From: Rattus norvegicus
Taxonomy: Eukaryota; Chordata; Mammalia; Rodentia; Muridae
Length of the DNA stretch: 64,000 bases
Assembly (NCBI RefSeq): GCF_036323735.1
Contig: NC_086037.1
Location: 62,100,002 to 62,164,001, forward strand
Reading direction: 5' to 3'
Positions 57,010 through 64,000 of the stretch are shown here, piece by piece. Position numbers and translations under genes: made by a program. The first letter of the stretch is position 1; each line of letters starts with the position of its first letter. A model generated the notes under the pieces. It made no database searches and was not told the origin of the DNA. It saw only the letters and a list, made by a program, of their open reading frames with translations.

Positions 57010-57495
57010 TCTTTCTTTCTCTTGTTCTGTTTTGAGGTCTCACTTTGTAGCCCTGACTGGCCTGGAACTCTGTAGTCTGGCCATGCCCCACGGAGATCTG
57101 CCTGCCTTTAAATTTATGTCTTATTACTCATTTGTGTATGTGTATATGTGTGCCATGTGTGTGGGTGCTCAAGGGGGTCAAAAGAGGGTGTGAGACCCCT
57201 AGCAGCTGTGAGCACCAGACGTGGGTGCTAGGAACCGAACTCAGGTCTTCTTGAAAAGCAGCCAGCACTCTTGACCTCTACCCATGTCTCCAGCCCCATT
57301 CTTGTATTTAAAGGTAGTGGGGGCGGGGGCAGTAGATAAAGTACTTGCTGCTCAAGCCTGCAGGTTTTCATTGTCCCTAGCACCCTCAAGGAAGCCAGGC
57401 ATGACATCGGCCTAGACCCATGTGCAAGCACACAATCACACCTGAGTACATACACAAACACATATGAATACATACACCATCACCCAAAAAATAAA
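57010..57495. repeat. B1 (-), B3 (-) and B3 (+) SINEs in a row
   Basis: gaggtctcactttgtagccc (B1 complement), gtgctaggaaccgaactcag with a catgtctccagcccc end (B3 complement), then gcagtagataaagtacttgc (B3 forward). Confidence 0.75.
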
Positions 57496-60070
57496 TAGAG
57501 CTCATGATCTTAAAAACTGTTTTTCCTACTAAAATCCATACATCTCCAGCCTTTGGGTTCCCAGGCTCCCGTTTAGCCTGTAAACAGAGCAGCTGCCAGG
57601 ACCTCTTGTCAGTGACACACAGGACATTTGCACATTTGTAAAACACTGAGCATGAGCAGAACCAGATGTTCCCCTGCAGCCTGCGAGGCTCAGGCACTGC
57701 CAGCCGGTCTTACAGCGAGCACAGAGCACAGGTGCTGAGCGGTCAGCAGACCCCAAACCCACCTGCAGGGTCCCCTCTACACCCACCTGCTGGCCTGACT
57801 GTGTTCCCATAAATACTGGCTGAAAAGTCCCAGGCAGCAGCGAGGCAGCGTCCCCTCCTGGGTGTGCACTCTGCACACTGAGGAAGCTGCTGCAGACACA
57901 TGAAGTGTCTGCCTTAGATGCAAGACCATTCAGATTGTGGTGATCTTTCTTTCCTGTCTTTGTTCCTTATTTTTAGATTAAAACTTTCCTGGAAAAATGC
58001 CATATCTTAATATTTTCTATGGTTTCTGGATTTTTTTTTTAAGGCTGTTAAAAAAGAAAAAGAGGAAAGACCACAAAGTACTCCCAAGTCATGGTAAAGA
58101 CACATGGAGACAGGGGCTTCCCTCCCTCCTCTGGAATTCCCTGAGCCCCTGTGGTGTTCTCAGCTGTCCACACAGCCTCTCCCAGGACTGCCACACTTCT
58201 CCTTTCACCCTCAGTAGGGGTCTCTCGGGCTCCTCTCCTGCTGCTGTGTTCTCCCTGTCCTAGAGCTGTTGCATGCGCTGTCCCTTCCTCTCTTCTGCAG
58301 AGTAGAGCAGACACTGAGGTCCTCCCTGCACCCTGCTCAGGGCCCTGAGCTGTGCTTAGTGTCTGCTGAATGTCCTCCCTGTCCTGAGGCTGAAGCAGCT
58401 CCTGTGACATCTTCCCTTCCTGGGTCCAGTCCTCGTGCTCTGGTTCCTGCTCTGTTAGCACACAGTCCTGTGTTAACTTTGACGTTGTGACCTTTCTGTC
58501 GTTGAGAGTACAAGTGCACAGGCATGCCTGGATGAATGCTGGAGACCCAGGAAGGACTAAGTAAAATCCCTGAGCACTCCTGCCCTCCAAAGATAGGAAG
58601 CCACCAAATCCGAGGGAAGTGACAGCAGACAAACACGGGAGGCCCATCTCATGGGCACGTCACTTAGAGACTAGAAATGGCTGGACGTGGGGGGCTGTAC
58701 CTATAATCTGAGTACTTAGAAGACTGAAACGGGAGAATTGCTAGTTCAGACCAACATCCATTAGACTGAGAACTCAGAGGAGAGAATTGAGGAGGACATG
58801 TCAGGTCAGTCTTGAAAAGCAGTATGCAGTGTCCTCAGTTCTGGGGTGACTAGGCTGATCGCCATTACTGCCCAGATGGGGTGTATCTGGGACAGACTGC
58901 GTCTTCTATCCCAGGCCTTGTTCTGCAGCTGTGGATCTGGCTGATGGTTTTCTCTTCACTCTCCTATCTGCACGGATGTACAGTGGAGGTTTCTACGTCT
59001 GAGTCTTATGCGCAGGGCCAGCGGTTAACCTGCGCAGTGTGCGCTCGGGGCCGAGCTAACCGTGTGTGAAAGTCGCTCATCCTGGTGCTCTGAAGAGACA
59101 CCACACTGTCTGGCCTTGCGAACGTCACACCATTTGGGTCTGATGCTTAGAAGGGAGTTCTTCTCTTGCCTTAGAAAGACTGTGAGTCCCAGGGAGCAGA
59201 CTCTGCTCACCTTGAATCACAGTCCATCCTGGAGGAGAAACCACCCAGTAACCTGAACAGAGAATGCAGTGATGTACAGAATTACTGAGTAGCCATGACA
59301 AGGGATGGAGATAACCCTGACTAGGTAGAATACATGTGTGTACATGTGTGAGCCCTGGTAAGCCACCTGATCGTAGGCTAGACATGTGGCTCAGGAGAGA
59401 GCGTGATAGAGCCCCAGGGCCCATCCTCTGTACCCCATAACCTGGGCATGTTATCCAGCACTCATGCAGTGGAAGCAGAAGAACAGAGGTTAAAGGTCAC
59501 CTTTGGCAGCTTAGCCTGGGCCCTGTCTCAGAAAGTGAAAGGAGGAGGGAGGGAGAGATGTTGAAGGAAAGAGGGGAGAAATACAGTGGCTTAGCTTTGT
59601 TTTTTTAATCTTGGGTAAATTATCTTGTTTCTTTGTTTCTCGGAACTTAAAATAAGGAAGCTGTGTGTTTGTCTGTGAAGTTTGTTGAAGTGAGTGTGTT
59701 CTGTGTGAGGTGTTTCTTTGTTGGTAGTGGACATCAGAGGCCACAAACCTACAGTGCTGGTTCTGTTAGCTGCTGTGCGGCAGAGTGGAGAGGCCAAAGT
59801 GTCCACAGAACGTCATGCCCCGCCCTGGACAGCGGAGCCCCAAGGCTGCTTAGGCAGTGGCTGTGATCTGGCATAGCTGTACGCCGTTAGTGGGAAATGG
59901 GTCAGTTTCCTGAGTGAACATTACTACATGGCAAAGCCTAGAATTTATTTATCTCACATGAAGGTCGGAGACCACCTTTGCAGGAGTTGAGTCTACGACA
60001 CAGAGCCTAAAGAGCAAGCTTGGGCAACAGGCTGAACACCAAACGCCCACGTCTGAGCCATGTCTATTTG
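57496..60070 (+). other. Gan: Intron 9, mostly unique sequence
   Basis: Weak B1-like pieces lie at about 58676-58760 and 59440-59540, and an old ID-like piece at about 59350-59440. A 199-codon antisense frame spans 58048-58647; its product is not recognisable. Confidence 0.5.
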
Positions 60071-60074
60071 CAGT

Positions 60075-60388
60075 AATGTTTTTATATTTATTTATGTTTA
60101 TGAGTGTTTTGCTTGTATTATATGTGTACCATGTGAAGGTTAGAAGAGAGCATCAGGGGGTTGGGGATTTAGCTCAGTGGTAGAGTGCTTGCCTAGGAAG
60201 TGCAAGGCCCTGGGTTCGGTCCCCAGCTCCAGAAAAAAAAAAGAAAAGAAAAGAAAAAAAGAAAAGAACCGAAGAGAGCATCAGATCCCCTAGAACTACG
60301 AGCTACCGTGTGGGTTCTAGGAATTGAACCTGTGTCTTCTGAAAAAGCAGTAAGTGCTCTAACCACTGAGCCTCCTCGCCAGCCCCTG
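60075..60388 (-). mobile_element. B3 SINE (antisense), split by an ID element
   Basis: tatgagtgttttgcttgtat and, after the ID, ctaggaattgaacctgtgtc ... ctaaccactgagcctcctcgcc are halves of one B3 complement. Confidence 0.85.
60157..60270 (+). mobile_element. ID SINE nested in B3
   Basis: ID body with an (AAAAG)n-type tail. Perfect 14-bp duplications gaagagagcatcag flank it (60143-60156 and 60271-60284). Confidence 0.95.
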
Positions 60389-61100
60389 CAGTAAACTTAG
60401 ACTTGTAGCAACGCCTCAGAAGCCAAGGTGTCCCCGTAAGCCATTCACTTAGCTCCTGACGTTAGCGACCCCCTTGATCAGAACACACATGTGAGCTCTG
60501 CAGTCCTAGTCATGTTAGTCCTGCAATGTCACTAGCGTGTCCCTTGCCTCACTTCAGCCTGGATTCTAGTTGCCAAGAGGTGTTATGGTTCCTTGCTGTC
60601 CATTAGCCTGTGATAGCCTGTTTCCTGATCTTGACACTTGAAGATTGGTCAGGTATCTTCTAGAATGCTTTTTTTTTTTTTAAGGATTTATCTTATTTTT
60701 ATTTGTGTGTGGGTTTTCTGAAATGAGCGAGTTTTCTAATAGATATTTTGCAAAAGAAGGTACACAGAGTGGCCAGCAAGCCCTTGCCAAAATACCAACA
60801 TAGTTGGACTTTAAGGAAGTAAGTCTTCAAAGGGCTGAGGGCGCCGTGACCTGGTGAGCATAAGCGACTGGCATTCCCATGCCTTACTGACTAGAAAACA
60901 GAGCAGCACTGTGCTTTGGGAAGAGGACATTTTCTCATCACGGAAGTGGCACCCAGCCACTCCCACTAAGTCCAGCGGTTCCATAAGTCCACCAAAAATG
61001 AGGACCAAACAAGGCTCCTCACCTCAGGTCCCTGACTGTTGTGGTCACAGCAGCCCGAGCCAGAAGGCATCCAGATGAATCCTAGCCAGTGTGATGGGGC
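60389..61100 (+). other. Gan: Intron 9, unique sequence
   Basis: No feature recognised apart from a poly(T) at about 60669. Confidence 0.45.
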
Positions 61101-61104
61101 CCAG

Positions 61105-61300
61105 TCCTGGGCTGCAGAGAGCTCGGCTGTGTAGAGCATTTGCTGCACTTACGAAGGCCAGGTTCAGTTCCCAGCACCCACACCAGTGGGCTCACAGTTA
61201 GCTGTAACTCTAGTTCCAGGGGTTTTGACCTTATCTGCTGACCTCCATGGGCACTGCACTCACACATATACTACACACAGTCATACACATACAATTAAAA
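61105..61300 (+). repeat. B3-type SINE
   Basis: agagctcggctgtgtagagc, ggttcagttcccagcaccca and gctgacctccatgggcactg, with a CA-rich end. Confidence 0.75.
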
Positions 61301-61312
61301 AGTCAAATAATC

Positions 61313-61403
61313 GGGGTTGGGGATTTAGCTCAATGGTAGAGCGCTTGCCTAGCAAGTGCAAGGCCCTGAGTTCGGTCCCCAGCTCCGAAAAAAAGGAAAA
61401 AAA
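61313..61403 (+). mobile_element. ID SINE
   Basis: Full ID body with an AAAAAAAGGAAA tail. Flanked by aaaagtcaaataatc on both sides (ending 61312, and from about 61404). It lies about 300 nt before exon 10. Confidence 0.94.
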
Positions 61404-61707
61404 AAAAGTCAAATAATCAACCAAGCAAGCAAGCTGCAGAGTGTGAGTGACGGAAGCCGAGCGTGACTGAGTGCCAGGAGCTGTGGTGTGCAGCGGAGAC
61501 AGCCCCGGTCTGTGAGAGGCACTGACTGAGCCTCTGCTGTCTGTCTTGTCAGTAACTACAGTCAAGGTTCCTGTGAGCAGAGTCGGGGTCAAGAGAGGCA
61601 GGGTGCGGTGTGCTGATGGCTTGCCGAGCTGCCTTGTCCGTTTTGTCTTCCTAACGGTGTCAGCTTTACATCTGATTTCCTGAGTTGTCTGTCGGCCTTG
61701 CTTCCAG

Positions 61708-61817
61708 GTGGATCTACCTTAACGATCAGAACCTGTGCATTCCAGCCAGTTCCTCCTTTGTCTATGGAGCAGTCCCCATAGGAGCCAGTATTTATGTTAT
61801 CGGAGACCTTGACACAG
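61708..61817 (+). CDS. Gan: Gan exon 10 (kelch repeats 5-6)
   Basis: This exon encodes one base of Arg501, residues 502-537 and one base of Gly538, WIYLNDQNLCIP to IYVIGDLDT. The acceptor is ccttgcttccAG and the donor G|gtaaga, a strong site. In the blade that follows, the usual second glycine of the double-glycine motif is Asp (VIGDLD). Confidence 0.98.
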
Positions 61818-61899
61818 GTAAGAGAGCTGCGAAGCTTTACTGGGGGCTGCTTCCTGTGGCTCAGGGGCGTCGCTCAGCTCTGCTCCCTCTGTGATTTAG
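61818..61899 (+). other. Gan: Gan intron 10 (82 nt)
   Basis: This intron is near the lower size limit for mammals. It is GT-AG (gtaaga ... gatttAG). Its length leaves a remainder of one over three. Retention would add 25 codons and stop at 61892-61894, removing the last blade and C-terminus. Confidence 0.96.
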
Positions 61900-62081
61900 G
61901 TACCAACTATGACTACGTGCGGGAGTTTAAGAGAAGCACAGGCACCTGGCACCACACGAAGCCACTCCTGCCATCTGACCTCCGTCGCACAGGCTGTGCA
62001 GCCCTGCGCATAGCCAACTGCAAGCTCTTCCGCCTGCAGCTGCAGCAAGGCTTGTTCCGCATCCGGGTCCATTCCCCTTGA
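61900..62081 (+). CDS. Gan: Gan exon 11 (kelch repeat 6, C-terminus, stop)
   Basis: This exon encodes two bases of Gly538, residues 539-597 and a TGA stop (62079-62081), TNYDYVREFKRSTGTW to FRIRVHSP. It supplies the last blade, which closes the six-bladed propeller, and the basic C-terminal tail. The acceptor is tctgtgatttAG. Confidence 0.98.
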
Positions 62082-63120
62082 GGAGGAAGAGGAGCCAAAA
62101 GTGAGATCCTGCCCCAAGCGCATCACGTGGCTGGACGGCAGCAAGCGCAGAGAAGCAGCCCCATCTTGCTGTGTGCTGGGCTTCAGTATGGTTACTCTTT
62201 GGTGGTTTTTTAATGCTCAGGCTTCTGCCCTTGTCTGGAGACCGTGTACTGTTGAAAAACTACCTGGGAGGAATCAGTTCCTCCAGCCTGATGCGTCCGT
62301 AACCAAGGCAAGCGAATGTCCTAAGAGGAGGGTGTGGGGTTGGTGTCGTGTGAAATATGAAAGTTAAAACCCTGAGGTGCATTTTCCCAGAGGGAACTCT
62401 TACCTGACTGACTGCCGAGTTCCAGTGTGTGTGGCTGTGGTAAACAAAACAGCGGAATCTGAATATGCAAGCCAACATACGAGGCATATAAGGTGGTTCT
62501 TGCATTGCGTGTGGAGGGGAGGATGCCTAGCTCCACCCAGAAATTGAGGTTTGTGCAGTTACTTTCCACTCATTACTAGTGCTCTGTCTTCAGCCTCTTA
62601 AAAACTATATTCTGATGAATTGAAACTGAGACTAAACTATCTGGCAACAGTCTACCTTAGTCAAGATCCAGTCACCCAAGGAGCTCAAGTTGGAAGGCTC
62701 CGTGTGAGCTTAAAGGAGCTGCTCACTGTAAAAGATCCTGGGCCAGGCCGAGAGAGTTCTGGGTGGTGCTGTGAGAGCGGAGGGAGTTCAGTCATACTGT
62801 TCTTCCTTTCCACCTGGAAAAGCAAAACCATTTCTACGCCCCGGGCTGTCAGTGCAGAGGGGACTTTAGACAGAGTCAGGCAAATGTGCGTTCTGCTGTG
62901 ACTAAAATCAATGAAGCATTACCAAGCAAAGCTGTCGAGATAACGTGTATAGGGATCAAAAGGTCTTCATCCCACCTGTCCGAAAGCACACTCAGACCTG
63001 GTCACTGCTGCTCAGAGCCTTGCCTTTGAGTGCGGGTGTGCACAGAGTTGTCTTTGTGACAGGCCCTCCCAGAGCTAGGAGTTTAGATGACTTGTGTTCC
63101 CAGTAATGTTTGGCTGGTAG

Positions 63121-63126
63121 AATAAA
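63121..63126 (+). terminator. Gan: Candidate proximal poly(A) signal AATAAA
   Basis: A canonical AATAAA hexamer lies 1,040 nt after the stop, with a T-rich stretch about 15-25 nt downstream (ttttattctg). Use of this site would give a 3' UTR of about 1.06 kb. Confidence 0.5.
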
Positions 63127-63508
63127 CTACCTCAACTTAGTTTTATTCTGTTCCCATTAGTACCCTTCCCCTCCCCTTCCTCATCACCCTCCGGCTCACT
63201 TCCCATTAGTAAAAACAATTCTTTAGTTAGTGGAATTTATCTAGTAAGATATTTTGTTTTCCATTGAGATTATGGCACCTTGGTGTGAAATGAGGGACTC
63301 GGTTATTTCATAGTGTGCAATATCAAGTTTCCAGTCAACCTGATAGAGAGTTCCTCATTTCTAACTGTTTTCTTCAATTGCTTTCACCTACGACTGTAAG
63401 AGGCAACATTGTGTCTTAGTGATCGCTAAGTGTCTAAGTGCATCCTTTGGTTAAATTAGAGAACAGGAATTTCTTTCAGAAACTTCCTACCTGAGCTGTT
63501 TATATGCA

Positions 63509-63514
63509 ATTAAA
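63509..63514 (+). terminator. Gan: Candidate distal poly(A) signal ATTAAA
   Basis: This is the commonest variant hexamer. It lies about 390 nt beyond the first signal, with T-rich sequence (cctattttcct) about 20 nt downstream. It is weaker evidence than the canonical signal. Confidence 0.3.
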
Positions 63515-64000
63515 GTGCATAGAAGACATCAATCCTATTTTCCTAAAAGGGTGGTCCTCTGCAGGATTCTCGGACACCTGCTGGGAGCCATCAGCACTAA
63601 GAGATTGCTAAGGAGAGCTAAGGGTGGTGGGAGGGGAGAGGGTGGTGGAAAAGGGGCTGGGACCCCCGCTTCCTAACTGCTATGGCCAGAAGCAACTTGG
63701 CAAGAGAAAGTCTAAGGTTTTTTCCTTTGCTGTAGGCCAGACGTGCCACACATTTATGCTATCCAGGGAATTGGGTGTCAGTCAAAGCCAGCCTCGGACT
63801 AGGATGGCATGTTTCCATCAAAGAAGCTGCCGCAGAGAAGCGCTCGCTCTCTGCTGTTGCCGAGATGGAGAGAAATTGCCAAAAAGGGCAAGTTGACTTT
63901 GGTGAAACCTCTGCTCAGGACAGAGTCATGGCCAGACAGACAGAGAGCGACTGACATCCAGACAGCTGTGGTAACTGCTCTGTTTTGGTTGATGTTTGTT

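Larger units (their letters stand above)
54652..61707 (+). other. Gan: Gan intron 9 (7.1 kb)
   Basis: This intron contains a (CT)n tract and an antisense MaLR LTR holding (AG)n. An antisense B1 lies at about 55360, and a CA-rich array with an internal 199-bp repeat at 55860-56290. Further B1/B3 SINEs lie at about 57010-57495 and two ID elements at 60157 and 61313. The stretches 56.3-57.0, 57.5-58.65 and 58.8-60.05 kb look mostly unique. The longest non-Gan open frame with no obvious repeat content is antisense, at 58048-58647. Confidence 0.9.
16760..62081 (+). other. Gan: Gan gene, coding span (gigaxonin, 11 coding exons)
   Basis: This is the whole coding span of the gigaxonin gene, introns included. 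Eleven exons of 167, 115, 351, 218, 122, 113, 150, 137, 129, 110 and 182 nt join to 1,794 nt, encoding 597 residues and a stop; this equals the known mammalian length. Domains by approximate residue: BTB 30-99, BACK 134-236, six kelch repeats 274-574. Family knowledge: gigaxonin dimerises through BTB, binds CUL3, and presents vimentin, neurofilament, GFAP and microtubule-associated substrates for ubiquitination. Its loss causes giant axonal neuropathy in people. All ten introns are GT-AG: 24,677, 3,123, 2,923, 210, 2,569, 786, 1,460, 642, 7,056 and 82 nt. No frameshift or internal stop is present, so the gene looks intact. Donors of exons 3, 5 and 9 lack the consensus G at +5. Confidence 0.98.
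62082..64000 (+). other. Gan: Gan 3' UTR (probable, open at the right end)
   Basis: The sequence after the stop codon is free of recognisable SINEs and simple repeats for nearly 2 kb, unlike every intron here. This suggests it is transcribed and constrained 3' UTR. Two candidate poly(A) signals lie in it, AATAAA at 63121 and ATTAAA at 63509. The true 3' end is not shown, and longer isoforms may run past the window. Confidence 0.7.

Noticed and set aside
2764..61403. tRNA-like internal promoter boxes in eleven ID copies
   Set aside because: They are ID SINE bodies with A-tails and target duplications, not tRNA genes or the BC1 gene itself. BC1 would need its unique 3' region, which none has.

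Overview
This is a stretch of rodent nuclear DNA, almost certainly rat (Rattus). Three things point that way: eleven young ID SINEs with the rat-typical A-rich tail, many B1, B2, B3 and B4 SINEs, and MaLR LTR fragments. Coding density is very low and the coding sequence is split by GT-AG introns.

The one protein-coding gene I can support is Gan, encoding gigaxonin, on the + strand. I assembled it from eleven exons between 16760 and 62081. The exon lengths sum to 1,794 nt, which is 597 codons plus a stop. Every junction has a GT donor and an AG acceptor, and the frame holds across all ten introns. The protein has a BTB domain (exons 1-3), a BACK domain (exons 3-4) and six kelch repeats (exons 4-11). 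It is known as the substrate adaptor of a CUL3 ubiquitin ligase that controls turnover of intermediate-filament and microtubule-associated proteins.

Layout: 1-16.2 kb is upstream sequence, apparently intergenic, with SINEs, simple repeats, an antisense MaLR LTR and old L1 pieces. A CpG island at about 16.25-17.25 kb holds a TATA-less promoter, the 5' UTR and exon 1. Intron 1 is 24.7 kb. Exons 2-9 lie between 41.6 and 54.7 kb. Intron 9 is 7.1 kb. Exons 10 and 11 sit close together at 61.7-62.1 kb, separated by an 82-nt intron. The probable 3' UTR runs from 62082 towards the window end, with candidate poly(A) signals at 63121 and 63509.

I found no new enzyme system, CRISPR array, functional tRNA or rRNA gene, or second protein gene. 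The most interesting points are structural. An ID SINE inserted inside the exon 6 acceptor and duplicated the pyrimidine tract. A six-copy 32-bp minisatellite of acceptor-like units begins 8 nt after exon 3. Intron 9 has complementary (CT)n and (AG)n tracts close to the exon 9 donor. A GGGC array lies just upstream of the start codon. A miR-92-type seed site lies between the two candidate poly(A) signals. Repeat family names come from recognising consensus features by eye, so their boundaries are approximate.
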